Assembly: GCF_029094505.1 (NCBI RefSeq)
Contig: NZ_CP119108.1
Coordinates: forward strand, 1,798,001 to 1,862,000
Direction of reading: 5' to 3'
DNA length: 64,000 nt
Origin: Microbacterium horticulturae
GTDB taxonomy: Bacteria; Actinomycetota; Actinomycetes; Actinomycetales; Microbacteriaceae
The notes beneath the pieces were generated by a model. That model was not told the origin of the DNA. It was given only the letters and a program-made list of their open reading frames with translations, and did no database searches. Shown here in pieces: positions 1 to 8,536 of this stretch. How positions within the stretch are numbered: position 1 is the first letter of the stretch; the number at the start of each line of letters is the position of its first letter. The translations under genes and the position numbers were made by a program.

Positions 1-447
1 GCCGGGCGCGATGGCGACGGCCGTGCGGGTCCCGGCCGTCGCACAGTGGAGCGCCTTCTCGAAGGCGGGGAACGACTGCACCCACTGCGACACCGGGTAG
101 ACCGTGCTCTGATCGCCGTCGTACGCCGTCGTCACGATCGTCTTACCGGTCGTGGCGCTGATGAGCGCCACGTCGAGCACGATCATCTGCGCGTCGCTCG
201 TGATGGGCACGTTTCCGTGCCCGGCGACGACGTCCGTGAACTGCGTGGTCTTCGCGTGCAGTGGCGTGTCGACCTCGACCTTCGGGGCGGAGTCCTGCGA
301 ACCCGTCACCGAGATGAGATTCATCGTCGAGGATCCGGCGTCGGTGGCTCGCGGGCACGAGGCCGAGGGATCGTTGCTGGACGCACAGCCGACGAGAGCG
401 ACGGCCGTCAGAGACAGGACGGCGAGGGCAGCGGGGATCTTGCGCAC
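1..447 (-). CDS. FKBP-like peptidyl-prolyl isomerase lipoprotein (partial)
   Basis: Secreted lipoprotein, probably a peptidyl-prolyl isomerase helping extracytoplasmic protein folding. The 149 visible codons start at a GTG and show a signal peptide (MRKIPAALAVLSLTAVALVGC) with a lipobox LVGC, so Cys21 would be lipidated. After a Ser/Thr-rich linker comes a beta-rich domain (about residues 60-149) with VITS-type strands and the phrase VSQWVQSFPAFEKAL, which resembles the FKBP segment where the pocket helix follows. The C-terminal part lies outside the window, so the catalytic pocket cannot be judged. It lies just downstream of the TrmI gene on the same strand. FKBP assignment is by family resemblance; a plain lipoprotein of unknown role is the alternative. 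Confidence 0.6.
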   Translation of the reverse strand, partial: MRKIPAALAVLSLTAVALVGCASSNDPSASCPRATDAGSSTMNLISVTGSQDSAPKVEVDTPLHAKTTQFTDVVAGHGNVPITSDAQMIVLDVALISATTGKTIVTTAYDGDQSTVYPVSQWVQSFPAFEKALHCATAGTRTAVAIAPG

Positions 448-456
448 CGGAACAGT

Positions 457-1485
457 CTAGGCGGTCTCGTTCTGTGTCTCGTCCGCGATGCGCCGGTCGC
501 CGGCCGCGCGCAGGGCACCCTCGGCTGCACGTTCGGCGTCACGGACCCGCTTTCGCAGGTTCTTGTCGGTGATCTGTCGGTCGCCCACGGCCCCCGGCGT
601 CCACACCTCGACGTCCTCGTCTCCGTAGGCCGTCTTGCGCACGGCACGCCGCCGCACATCGGGAGGAATGGCCCCCGGTGCCAGCCGCCGCGCCGTCAGC
701 AGGAAGCCGGTGTGCGCGACCATCCGATGGTCGGGACGTACGGCCAGTCCGTCGACGTGCCAGCCGCGGATCATCGTCTCGCTCGATTCGGGTTCGGTGA
801 ACAGTCCGGTCCCCCGGATGAACTCCGCCACACGGCTCAGCTGCGTGGCCGTGGCGACATAGCAGAGCACGACACCGCCCGGTACGAGCGCTTCAGCCAC
901 GGCCGGAACGCACTCCCAGGGCGCGAGCATGTCGAGCACGACGCGATCGGCCGTGCCCGGACCGAATTCGGCGGGCAGCGCCGCACTCAGATCGCCGATC
1001 ACGATCTCCCAGTTGGCCGGCAGCTCGCCGAGGAACGTCGTCGCGTTGGCACGTGCGACCTCGGCGAATTCTTCACGCCGTTCGAACGAGACCAGCCGCC
1101 CTGTCGGACCGATGGCACGCAGCATCCACAGCGAGAGCGCCCCGGATCCGACGCCCGCTTCGACCACCGTGGCCCCCGGGAAGATGTCGGCCTGCGCGAG
1201 GATCTGCGCGGCATCCTTCGGATAGACGATGGCGGCGCCGCGCGGCATCGACATGACGAAGTCGCGCAGCAGGGGACGCAGCGCAAGGTACTCGGTGTCG
1301 GAGCTGTTACTCACCACCGAACCGTCGGGAAGCCCGACCAGTGCGCTGTGCGGCAGGACGCCGCGGTGCGTATGCAGTTCGCCGCCTTCGCGCAGCGTGA
1401 TGGTGTGCAGCTTGCCCTTGGGGCCGGTCAGCTGCACGCGGTCGCCGTAGCGGAACGGGCCACTCGGGCGGGGAAAGTCGGTCAT
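457..1485 (-). CDS. trmI: tRNA (adenine-N1)-methyltransferase, TrmI family
   Basis: SAM-dependent methyltransferase that makes m1A58 in the T loop of tRNA; actinobacteria carry this TrmI/GCD14 type. The 342-residue protein has the N-terminal small domain (about 1-75, with FRYGDRVQLTGPKGK) and a Rossmann fold whose motif I is EAGVGSGA at residues 109-116, followed by an acidic SAM-ribose position (FERRE). I chose the ATG giving MTDFPRPSG because it overlaps the stop codon of the upstream HAD gene by 4 bp (ATGA), which implies translational coupling; a longer frame upstream is Arg-rich and unlike the family. The C-terminal tail is charged, with many Arg and Ala. Confidence 0.9.
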   Translation of the reverse strand: MTDFPRPSGPFRYGDRVQLTGPKGKLHTITLREGGELHTHRGVLPHSALVGLPDGSVVSNSSDTEYLALRPLLRDFVMSMPRGAAIVYPKDAAQILAQADIFPGATVVEAGVGSGALSLWMLRAIGPTGRLVSFERREEFAEVARANATTFLGELPANWEIVIGDLSAALPAEFGPGTADRVVLDMLAPWECVPAVAEALVPGGVVLCYVATATQLSRVAEFIRGTGLFTEPESSETMIRGWHVDGLAVRPDHRMVAHTGFLLTARRLAPGAIPPDVRRRAVRKTAYGDEDVEVWTPGAVGDRQITDKNLRKRVRDAERAAEGALRAAGDRRIADETQNETA

Positions 1486-2162
1486 GCGGAGCCTTCGGGA
1501 CGGTGGGCGGTGTACAGGTCGGCGAGGTCGGCGACGCCGCGCCCGTCGAGCGTGGGCCACAGCGCGTGCGCGCCGGTGCCGGTCAGGGAGACCATGAGCG
1601 GAACCCCCAAGGTCACGGCACCGGAGGCGACGGCCGAACGGAGGCCGTTCGGCGAGTCTTCGATCGCCACGACCTCGCGGGGGGCGACACCGAGCAGCTC
1701 GCTCGCCTGCAGATACGGGTCAGGGTACGGCTTGGGCCGGGTCACGTCGTCACCGGCGACGATGACGTCGAACGCGTCGAAGTCGATGAGGTCGACGACG
1801 GTCTGCGCCATCCGGCGCATCGACATCGTGACGAGCGCGGTCTTGACGCCGGCGTTCTTCAGTCCCCGGAGGAGCGCTCGCGCCCCGGGGCGGAACGGCA
1901 CGCCGTCCCGGGCCAGCGAACCGAGGACCTCGTCGGTGAGGTGCTGCACGATGGCCGTGACATCCATCCGCACACCCTCGCCTTGGAGCAGGCGAGCCGC
2001 GTCCTCGAGTCCGAGACCGACCATCTGCAGCGCCTGCTCTTTCGTCCAGGTGCCTCCGAACGACTCGACGAGCGGTGATTCCGCGGCCATCCAGTACGGT
2101 TCGGTGTCGACGAGGGTCCCGTCCATGTCCCAGAGGACGGCTGCGGGCAGGCGGGAAGTCAT
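1482..2162 (-). CDS. HAD-superfamily phosphatase (beta-phosphoglucomutase-like)
   Basis: Cytoplasmic hydrolase of the haloacid dehalogenase superfamily, subfamily IA, 226 residues. Motif I is DMDGTLVD at residues 12-19, giving Asp12 and Asp14; motif II is VTMS, and motif III/IV is KPYPDPYLQA then AIEDSPNGL, the pattern of sugar-phosphate phosphatases and phosphoglucomutases. An alpha-helical cap lies between motif I and II. The substrate cannot be read from sequence. It is the first gene of a coupled pair: its stop overlaps the TrmI start by 4 bp. Such HAD genes often accompany TrmI in Microbacteriaceae, but no shared function is established. Confidence 0.88.
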   Translation of the reverse strand: MTSRLPAAVLWDMDGTLVDTEPYWMAAESPLVESFGGTWTKEQALQMVGLGLEDAARLLQGEGVRMDVTAIVQHLTDEVLGSLARDGVPFRPGARALLRGLKNAGVKTALVTMSMRRMAQTVVDLIDFDAFDVIVAGDDVTRPKPYPDPYLQASELLGVAPREVVAIEDSPNGLRSAVASGAVTLGVPLMVSLTGTGAHALWPTLDGRGVADLADLYTAHRPEGSA

Positions 2163-2256
2163 CCCTCCATCGTATCGAGCCGCCGGCGGCGGGCCGGGCG
2201 AACGACGACGTCACGGCGCCTATCCTGGAAAGACGAACGATCGTGGGAGGGCACGA

Positions 2257-3117
2257 GTGGACGGACTGGGTCGACGTGTTCTCGTCGTCGCCTTCGACGG
2301 CTGGAACGACGCAGGCGAGGCGGCGACGTCGGCGACGACGCTGCTGAAAGACACGGGCGCGTACGAGCCCGTGTTCGCCGTCGATCCCGAGCTCTACTTC
2401 GACTATCAGTACACGCGTCCGGAGATGCACGCGGAGTCCGACGGACGGCGCACACTGCAGTGGCCGGATGCAACGGTGCGACGCCCGGCCGGTAACCCCC
2501 GGGGCACACAGCTGTGGCTGTTGACCGGAGTCGAGCCGGCGCGCGCCTGGCAGGCGTTCTGCGCCGAGCTCGTCGACGTCATGCTCCGGGAGGACATCAC
2601 CGGTCTCGTCGCGTTGGGCTCGATGATGTCAGACGTACCGCACACGCGCCCGATCTCCATCTTCGCCGGGAGCGACAACGAACGACTGCGCGCGCATCTC
2701 GATCTCGAGAAGCCCTCTTATGAGGGGCCGGTGGGCATCCTCAGCGCCCTCTCCGTCGCAGCCGAAGAGGCCGGCATCCCGACGATCGGGCTGTGGGCGA
2801 GTGTGCCGCATTACGTCGCCGGCCACACCCCCTCGCCGAAGGCGACGCTCGCGCTTCTGGAGAAGCTCGAAGAGCTCACCGGCACCGCCGTCCCTCGCGG
2901 AGACCTGGCCACCCAGGCCGCGAGCTGGGAGGCCACAATCGATGCCGCGGCCGCCGAAGACGATGAGATGACCGAGTACATCCATCAGCTCGAACAGGCT
3001 CGCGACACCTGGGACTCCCCCGAGGCCTCGGGCGATGCCATCGCCCGCGAGTTCGAGCGGTACCTGCGCCGCGGCGGTGAAGGCAAGCACGGCCGCGGCG
3101 ACGACCCGCGCCGTTAG
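2257..3117 (+). CDS. PAC2 family protein
   Basis: Protein of 286 residues in the PAC2 (proteasome assembly chaperone 2) family, which in actinobacteria is widespread and not firmly assigned to a function. The start is the GTG giving [18 protein letters not shown], preceded by GGGAGG at 2245-2250 with normal spacing; the same frame stays open far upstream, antisense to the neighbouring genes, but that part does not look like protein. FDGWNDAG near the N terminus and [12 protein letters not shown] in the middle are typical of the family. The C terminus has an acidic helix ([17 protein letters not shown]). It converges on uppP, overlapping it by 4 bp. Confidence 0.88.
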   Translation: MDGLGRRVLVVAFDGWNDAGEAATSATTLLKDTGAYEPVFAVDPELYFDYQYTRPEMHAESDGRRTLQWPDATVRRPAGNPRGTQLWLLTGVEPARAWQAFCAELVDVMLREDITGLVALGSMMSDVPHTRPISIFAGSDNERLRAHLDLEKPSYEGPVGILSALSVAAEEAGIPTIGLWASVPHYVAGHTPSPKATLALLEKLEELTGTAVPRGDLATQAASWEATIDAAAAEDDEMTEYIHQLEQARDTWDSPEASGDAIAREFERYLRRGGEGKHGRGDDPRR

Positions 3118-3944
3118 GGCTCGATCACACCCATGCTCAACAGCACGATGATCGTCGCACCGATCGCCACCCGGTAGACGACGAACGGCAGGAAGCTGTG
3201 CTTCGTGATCCACTTCATGAAGAACGCGATCACGGCCAGCCCCACCACGAAGGCGACGACGGTCGCGGCCGCGGTCTCCCCCATCGTGAAGACCTCCTGC
3301 GTCGGCGACTTCACGGTTTTGACCAGTTCGTAGAGGCCACTGCCGAACACCGCGGGGATCGCCAGGAGGAAGGCGTAGCGGGCGGCAGCTTCGCGCGTGT
3401 ACCCGAGCAGCAGGCCCGCGGTGATGGTGCCGCCCGACCGTGAGACTCCCGGGATCAGCGCGAGGGCCTGCGCGAAGCCGTAGATCACACCGTGCCCCAC
3501 GGTCAGGTCCTCGAGCGAGCGTCGCTGCTTGGCGTACATGTCGGCGATGCCGAGGATCACGCCGAAGACGATGAGGCTCACCGCCACGATCCACAGCGAT
3601 CGCAGAGTCGTCTCGATCGCGTCCTGGAACAGAAGCCCGAGCACGACGATCGGGATGGTGCCGATGATGATCAGCCAGCCCATCTTCGCGTCGGGATCGT
3701 TGCGCGGGATCTTGCCGAACAGCGCGCGGAACCAGTGCCCGATGATGCGGACGATGTCACGCCAGAAGAAGACGATGACGGCTGTCTCGGTGCCGATCTG
3801 GGTGATCGCGGTGAAAGCGGCGCCGGGGTCGCCCGCGTCGGGCAGGAATGCGCCGACGATGCGCAGATGCGCGCTGGATGAGATCGGGAGGAACTCCGTG
3901 AGTCCCTGGACGAGCCCGAGGAAGATCGCCTCGATCAGGTGCAT
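3114..3944 (-). CDS. uppP: Undecaprenyl-diphosphatase
   Basis: Integral membrane phosphatase (UppP/BacA) that dephosphorylates undecaprenyl pyrophosphate so the lipid carrier can be reused in peptidoglycan synthesis; raised dosage gives bacitracin tolerance in known cases. At 276 residues it is normal length. The two signature regions are present: [13 protein letters not shown] near residues 15-27 and [10 protein letters not shown] around residue 165, with the conserved Glu, Ser and Arg. Seven to eight hydrophobic segments are visible. It is a single gene, tail to tail with the PAC2 gene. Confidence 0.96.
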   Translation of the reverse strand: MHLIEAIFLGLVQGLTEFLPISSSAHLRIVGAFLPDAGDPGAAFTAITQIGTETAVIVFFWRDIVRIIGHWFRALFGKIPRNDPDAKMGWLIIIGTIPIVVLGLLFQDAIETTLRSLWIVAVSLIVFGVILGIADMYAKQRRSLEDLTVGHGVIYGFAQALALIPGVSRSGGTITAGLLLGYTREAAARYAFLLAIPAVFGSGLYELVKTVKSPTQEVFTMGETAAATVVAFVVGLAVIAFFMKWITKHSFLPFVVYRVAIGATIIVLLSMGVIEP

Positions 3945-3989
3945 GGGCGCCTTTCGGTCAGAAGGGGTGAAGAAGCGGACGAGGAGGGA

Positions 3990-5297
3990 TCAGCAGGTGC
4001 GCAGCAGGTCGGCGAGGACCGCGCGTCCGAACTCGAGCGCGTCCAAGGGAACGCGCTCGTCGACTCCGTGGAACAGACCCGTGAAGTCGAACCCGGCGGG
4101 CAATCGCAGCGGCGCGAAGCCGTATCCTGCTATGCCGAGACGTGAGAGCGCCTTGTTGTCGGTGCCCCCACCCATGAGATACGGCATCACCGGCGCACCC
4201 GGGTCGTGACGCTCCAGCGCGGCGAGCATCGCCTCGACGAGCGGGCCGCCGAAGGCGGTCTCCAGCCCGATGTCGCGCGTTACGATCTCCACCTCGATGT
4301 CGTCGCCGACGATGCGGCGGATGTCGGCGAGCACCGCGTCCTCTGTGCCGGGAAGCACGCGGACATCGATCGTCGCAGACGCCACATCAGGGATCACGTT
4401 GTGCTTGTAGCCGGCCTCCACACCGGTGGGGTTGGATGTCGTCCGCAGCGTCGACCGGAGGAACCCGGCTGCCGGCCCGGTCAGATCCGCCAGCGCGTCC
4501 GGATCTTCCACCGACTCCCCGGACAGCGCCGCGAGGTCTTCGAGCAGCGCCCGCGTGGTGTCGGTCAGGCGCACCGGCCATTGTGTGCGACCGACGGCGG
4601 CGACGGCCTCGGCCAGACGAGTGACGGCGTTCTCGGGGTGGAAGCCGCTGCCATGGCCCGCCCGTCCCCGCGCCCGGAGGCGCAGCCAGAGCAGCCCCTT
4701 CTCCCCCACCTGCAGCAGATAGGCACGAGTGCCGGCCACCGTGATCGAGTACCCGCCCACCTCGCTGATGGCCTCGGTGGCGCCGGCGAACCACTCGGGC
4801 CTGTCACGCACCACGAGCGACGAGCCGAGGACACCACCGTTCTCCTCGTCCGCGAAGAACGTCAGCACGACGTCGCGCGCGGGCTGCTCACCCGCGCGCA
4901 GAAGGTCCGCCATGGCCGTGAGCATCATGGCATCCATGTTCTTCATGTCCACGGCACCACGCCCCCAGAGCATGCCGTCGCGGATCTCGCCCGCAAACGG
5001 GTCGACGCTCCAGTCTTCGGCGATCGCCGGCACGACGTCGAGATGGCCGTGCAGCACGAGCGCGGGCCGATCGCCATCGCGGCCGGGAATACGCACCGAG
5101 AGGTTCGTGCGCCGCTCCACGGGCTCGTAGAACTCAGCGGTCAGCCCGAGACCTTCCAGGTAGGCGGCGACGTATTCCGCGGCTTCGCGTTCGCCCACCG
5201 CGCGTCCGCCGCCGTGGTTGGTGGTGTCGATGCGGATGAGGTCCCGGGCGATGCGGGCGACCTCGCTCAGTTCGTGCGCATCGCTGGTGTCGGGCAT
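3990..5297 (-). CDS. M20/M25/M40 family metallo-hydrolase
   Basis: Cytoplasmic zinc-dependent peptidase or acylase of 435 residues (ArgE/DapE/carboxypeptidase G2 relatives). The start giving MPDTSDAHELSEV is chosen because upstream codons do not look like protein. Metal ligands appear in order: LHGHLDVVP (His, Asp), WGRGAVDMKN (the bridging Asp) and FADEENGG (catalytic Glu followed by metal Glu), and a late His in LFHGVDERVP. The dimerisation domain lies between about residues 190 and 310. The substrate is unknown. It stands alone between uppP and the divergent tRNA-Leu. Confidence 0.88.
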   Translation of the reverse strand: MPDTSDAHELSEVARIARDLIRIDTTNHGGGRAVGEREAAEYVAAYLEGLGLTAEFYEPVERRTNLSVRIPGRDGDRPALVLHGHLDVVPAIAEDWSVDPFAGEIRDGMLWGRGAVDMKNMDAMMLTAMADLLRAGEQPARDVVLTFFADEENGGVLGSSLVVRDRPEWFAGATEAISEVGGYSITVAGTRAYLLQVGEKGLLWLRLRARGRAGHGSGFHPENAVTRLAEAVAAVGRTQWPVRLTDTTRALLEDLAALSGESVEDPDALADLTGPAAGFLRSTLRTTSNPTGVEAGYKHNVIPDVASATIDVRVLPGTEDAVLADIRRIVGDDIEVEIVTRDIGLETAFGGPLVEAMLAALERHDPGAPVMPYLMGGGTDNKALSRLGIAGYGFAPLRLPAGFDFTGLFHGVDERVPLDALEFGRAVLADLLRTC

Positions 5298-5354
5298 GAG
5301 GTCCAGGCTACCGGGTGCCACGGCTCGCGACGGCGCGCCCGGGGTGTGCGGCGG

Positions 5355-5384
5355 TTCGATCAGCGGCGCAGAACGTGATAATGT
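5355..5384 (+). promoter_or_regulatory. Probable promoter of tRNA-Leu
   Basis: An extended -10 element TGATAATGT (TG at 5376, TAATGT at 5379-5384) lies 31 bp before the tRNA 5' end. A weak -35 (TTCGAT, 5355-5360) is 18 bp upstream of the -10. The position fits a short leader before tRNA processing. Prediction only. Confidence 0.45.
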
Positions 5385-5415
5385 CGTTCCTCGGTTGCGA
5401 AACCGAAAACCACCT

Positions 5416-5501
5416 GCGCGGGTGGCGGAATAGGTAGACGCGCTAGCTTGAGGTGCTAGTGCCCGTATTAGGGCGTGGGGGTTCAAGTCCCCCCTCGCGC
5501 A
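5416..5501 (+). tRNA. tRNA-Leu (anticodon GAG)
   Basis: An 86-nt class II tRNA. The acceptor arm GCGCGGG (5416-5422) pairs with CTCGCGC (5494-5500) with one G-U. The anticodon stem CTAGC/GCTAG holds loop TTGAGGT, so the anticodon is GAG (5450-5452) and reads CUC and CUU. There is a long variable arm (CCCGTATTAGGG), as expected for leucine tRNA. The T arm GGGGG-TTCAAGT-CCCCC is perfect. Discriminator A at 5501; CCA is not encoded. Confidence 0.97.
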
Positions 5502-5508
5502 CAAATCG

Positions 5509-5537
5509 AAAAGGGTCCCATCAGGGGCCCTTTTCCT
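5509..5537 (+). terminator. Rho-independent terminator after tRNA-Leu
   Basis: An 11-bp stem AAAAGGGTCCC / GGGGCCCTTTT with loop ATCA starts 7 nt after the tRNA and ends in TTTTCCTTTT. The one non-Watson-Crick pair is T-G. This is a canonical intrinsic terminator, with a real T tract, unlike most hairpins in this window. Confidence 0.85.
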
Positions 5538-5611
5538 TTTGTCGGCAGGGTCCGGCGCGAGGCATCAGGGCCGGCGCGGACAGCCAAGCGGTTCGCTCCT
5601 CCCCCGTTGAA

Positions 5612-5679
5612 ATCAGGTGTTCTCGCGAGATCAGGCGGTTTCTGCACCTGATCGTCCTGCTTTCGCGAAGACACCTGAT
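5612..5679. repeat. Paired-arm palindromic repeat, copy 1
   Basis: Left arm 5612-5635 (core GGTGTTCTCGCGAGATCAGG) and right arm 5656-5679 in inverted orientation (core CCTGCTTTCGCGAAGACACC), separated by 20 bp that contain a further CCTGAT. Both arms begin or end in ATCAGG. It lies between the tRNA-Leu terminator and the 3' end of the convergent 205-residue gene. The same arm sequence recurs at 34330-34397 and 35427-35494. Confidence 0.8.
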
Positions 5680-5739
5680 CTGAAACAGCGACGAGTGGCA
5701 CGGCGCGCTGCGTCGACGGGGGCGATCCGGCGCCGCCTC

Positions 5740-6357
5740 TCACGCGGAGGGACCAGCGACGAGGTACTCATCGATCGCTCGCAGCGCCTGCGCACGGTAG
5801 TCCTCCTTGCTGAGGTAATGAGCGTAGTGCGGCACCCTCACCATCCGGGCTCCCTCATGCCAGTGCTCGCGCAGTAGACCGAACACGTCGGCGCCGAAGA
5901 CAATGACGAGCGGGTCATCGCACCCGACCGTCGCGAGCTCGTCGTCGAGCCGTGCCAGCTGCTCTCGCACGAGGGGCGGATGTGCGCGGAGGAACGCGAT
6001 CGTCCGCTTCGCACCGTAGCTCTCGATGCCTTTGAACGCGTCGGTGAGGTAAGCGCCCCAGAACGGTGTCCCCCGGTACGCGTGCCGCAGCTTGAAGTGG
6101 TTCGCCCGGGACGACGGGTCGTGGAAGTTGCTGAACGACGCGGGTGTGGGTGCCCCCGAGCCGTTGATGCCGAGCATCACGACGTCGGCGCGCAGGGTCT
6201 CGAGCACTTCGTCGTCGCGATCGGCATCAAGCACCGACAGGTCTCCCACGCCGTCTTTCACACCGTGGCCAGGTCGTGCATCCGCCCATACCGCCCAGCT
6301 GCCGACGTCCCCATACCGCCGGCGGACCTCGTCGAATCGGTCGCGCGTGATCGCCAT
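5740..6357 (-). CDS. Uncharacterised protein, possibly uracil-DNA-glycosylase fold
   Basis: Protein of 205 residues that I do not recognise with confidence. Visible features are a hydrophobic strand followed by GINGSG (about residue 62), then FSNFHDPSS, a motif FWGAYLTDAFKG, a later strand LVIVFGADVFGLL, and VPHYAHYLS near the C terminus. A strand ending in a Gly-rich turn, a middle substrate loop and a late His-containing loop recall the uracil-DNA-glycosylase superfamily, but the key residues do not match a named family. The ATG giving MAITRDRFDEV is chosen because upstream frame sequence is Arg-rich noise. It stands alone, convergent with tRNA-Leu and divergent from glgE. Confidence 0.7.
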   Translation of the reverse strand: MAITRDRFDEVRRRYGDVGSWAVWADARPGHGVKDGVGDLSVLDADRDDEVLETLRADVVMLGINGSGAPTPASFSNFHDPSSRANHFKLRHAYRGTPFWGAYLTDAFKGIESYGAKRTIAFLRAHPPLVREQLARLDDELATVGCDDPLVIVFGADVFGLLREHWHEGARMVRVPHYAHYLSKEDYRAQALRAIDEYLVAGPSA

Positions 6358-6448
6358 TCCGTGTCGTCCTCTCCCGCATCCCGCCCTCTCAGTCTCCCGT
6401 AACGATCGGGTGCTCGATCCGCCGGCGCCTGCGCGATAGGTTCGAGGC

Positions 6449-8536
6449 GTGGCATCCCGCTCTCGTACGAAGCCCGCACCCGCCTGGCGCAGCCGGTCGG
6501 CGATTCCCGTCCGGGCTCTGCAGCCGTGGGTCAGCGGCGCGGGCACGTCGACCGGGCGCATCCCGTTGGTGGATCCGCACCCCGCTCTGCCGGGATTCGG
6601 GATGCTGCACCCCACCGCCTTCTGCGGCGAGATCCTGCCGTTCGGCGTCACGGCCTTTCGCGAGGGGCACGATCTCATCGGCGTGCAGCTGCGCCTGTTC
6701 ACGCCGTCCGGCCAGGAGTCCGTGCACCGGCTCGCACCGCTCGACGACGGCTTCGACCGTTGGAGCTGCGAGCTCGCCGTCCTCGCCCAGGGTGACTGGA
6801 CGTTCCGTTTCGAGGCCTTCGCCGACGACTACGCGACGTGGCAGCACGCCGCCGCGCTGAAGATCGCCGCGGGGGTGGATGTCGCGGTGATGGCCATGCT
6901 CGGCGAACAGCTCTGCACGCGTGCCGCCGCTGAGACCGACCGACCCGCCACCCAGCGAACCGCGCTGCGCCGGTGGGCGAAGGCGCTGCGCGCCGCGATC
7001 GACGACCCTGCGGCCGCGCTCGAGATCGTGCGCGACGAGAACCTCGCCGCCGTCTTCCGCGACCGTCCGCTCATGTCGCTGGCCACCGCGGGCGAGACCC
7101 TCCCGCTGAGAGTCGAACGAGAGCGGGCAGGCGTGGGCGCCTGGTACGAGTTCTTCCCCCGGTCGGAGGGCGCGGTGCGCGAGAGTGATGGCACCGTGCG
7201 CAGTGGCACCTTCGCGACCGCAGCCGGGCGGCTGCCCGAGGTGGCACGGATGGGCTTCCAGGTCGTGTACCTGCCGCCGATCCACCCGATCGGCGTGACC
7301 AACCGCAAGGGCCCGAACAACACGCTCACGGCGGGTCCGGGCGATCCTGGATCCCCGTGGGCGATCGGCGCCGCCACCGGCGGTCATGATGCCGTGCACC
7401 CCGACCTGGGCACCCTCGCCGACTTCCGCGGCTTCGTCGCCGACGCGCGGTCGGAGGGGCTCGAGATCGCGCTCGACCTCGCCCTCCAGGCCTCGCCCGA
7501 TCATCCCTGGGTGACGGCCCACCCGGAGTGGTTCACGACGCTGCCGGACGGCTCCATCGCGTTTGCCGAGAATCCGCCGAAGAAGTACCAGGACATCTAC
7601 CCGATCAACTTCGACAACGATCCGGAGGGGTTGAGCGCGGAGGTGCTGCGCATCGTCCTGCACTGGATCGCCCAGGGCGTGCGCATCTTCCGCGTCGACA
7701 ATCCGCATACCAAGCCGCTGTGGTTCTGGGAGTGGCTGATCCGCGAGGTCACCGCGCGGCATCCCGATGTCGTGTTCCTCGCCGAGGCGTTCACACGGCC
7801 GAACCCGATGCAGGCGCTGGCTCGCGTGGGCTTCCAGCAGAGCTACTCGTACTTCACCTGGCGCAACACGAAGGCCGAGCTCGAGGAGTTCCTGACCGGC
7901 GTCAGCCACCACACGGCCGACGTCTTCCGTCCGAACCTGTTCGTGAACACCCCCGACATCCTCACCGAGTATCTGCAGTTCGGCGGTCGCCCGGCATACC
8001 GCATTCGCGCCGCCATCGCCGCGACGGCCGCTCCCCTGTACGGCGTGTACGCGGGGTACGAGCTGTATGAGAACGTCGCGCGTCCCGGTTCCGAAGAGAA
8101 CATCGACAACGAGAAGTACGAGTACAAGTTCCGCGACTGGGCGGCGGCCGAAGCATCCGGCGACTCCCTCGCCCCCTATCTGCGCCGGCTCAATGAGATC
8201 CGCGCGGCGCATCCGGCGCTCCGGCAGTTGCGCAACCTGACAGTGCAGTACAGCGACGACGACGCCGTGCTCGTGTTCGTGAAGCGCGCCGACGGCGCGC
8301 TGACCGGCACCGGTGAGGACGACACGATCATCGTCGTGGCCAACCTCGATCCGCACTCGGTAAGGCAGACGATGATCCACCTCGACACGCGGCTGTTCGG
8401 CATCGAACCCGGTGAGCAATACGCGGTGCAGGACCTGGTCACCGGCGCCGCCTGGACCTGGACCGACCACAACTTCGTGCGGCTCGACGCGTTCGCCGAG
8501 CCCGTCCATATCGTGCATGTGAAGGGCCGGTCATGA
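6449..8536 (+). CDS. glgE: Alpha-1,4-glucan:maltose-1-phosphate maltosyltransferase (GlgE)
   Basis: GH13_3 enzyme that elongates alpha-glucan from maltose 1-phosphate, the actinobacterial GlgE route to glycogen. The 695-residue protein starts at a GTG. An N-terminal beta domain and a helical insert (about 130-200) precede the catalytic barrel. Nucleophile Asp417 sits in RVDNPHTKPLWFWEW and the acid/base Glu446 in FLAEAFTRP; TSSE-type donor-site residues precede these in ENPPKKYQDIYPINFDND. The C-terminal beta domain is present. Its last 4 bp overlap the start of glgB, so chain elongation and branching enzymes are made together. No trehalose synthase or maltokinase gene is in view. Confidence 0.95.
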   Translation: MASRSRTKPAPAWRSRSAIPVRALQPWVSGAGTSTGRIPLVDPHPALPGFGMLHPTAFCGEILPFGVTAFREGHDLIGVQLRLFTPSGQESVHRLAPLDDGFDRWSCELAVLAQGDWTFRFEAFADDYATWQHAAALKIAAGVDVAVMAMLGEQLCTRAAAETDRPATQRTALRRWAKALRAAIDDPAAALEIVRDENLAAVFRDRPLMSLATAGETLPLRVERERAGVGAWYEFFPRSEGAVRESDGTVRSGTFATAAGRLPEVARMGFQVVYLPPIHPIGVTNRKGPNNTLTAGPGDPGSPWAIGAATGGHDAVHPDLGTLADFRGFVADARSEGLEIALDLALQASPDHPWVTAHPEWFTTLPDGSIAFAENPPKKYQDIYPINFDNDPEGLSAEVLRIVLHWIAQGVRIFRVDNPHTKPLWFWEWLIREVTARHPDVVFLAEAFTRPNPMQALARVGFQQSYSYFTWRNTKAELEEFLTGVSHHTADVFRPNLFVNTPDILTEYLQFGGRPAYRIRAAIAATAAPLYGVYAGYELYENVARPGSEENIDNEKYEYKFRDWAAAEASGDSLAPYLRRLNEIRAAHPALRQLRNLTVQYSDDDAVLVFVKRADGALTGTGEDDTIIVVANLDPHSVRQTMIHLDTRLFGIEPGEQYAVQDLVTGAAWTWTDHNFVRLDAFAEPVHIVHVKGRS

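Noticed and set aside
46..2256. Very long plus-strand frame continuing into the PAC2 gene
   Set aside because: It lies antisense to trmI and the HAD gene, is Arg/Gly/Ser-rich and has no recognisable domain. The real PAC2 start is the GTG at 2257 with its own ribosome binding site.
6389..8518. 709-residue minus-strand frame
   Set aside because: Antisense to glgE, composition typical of high-GC shadow frames, no domain.
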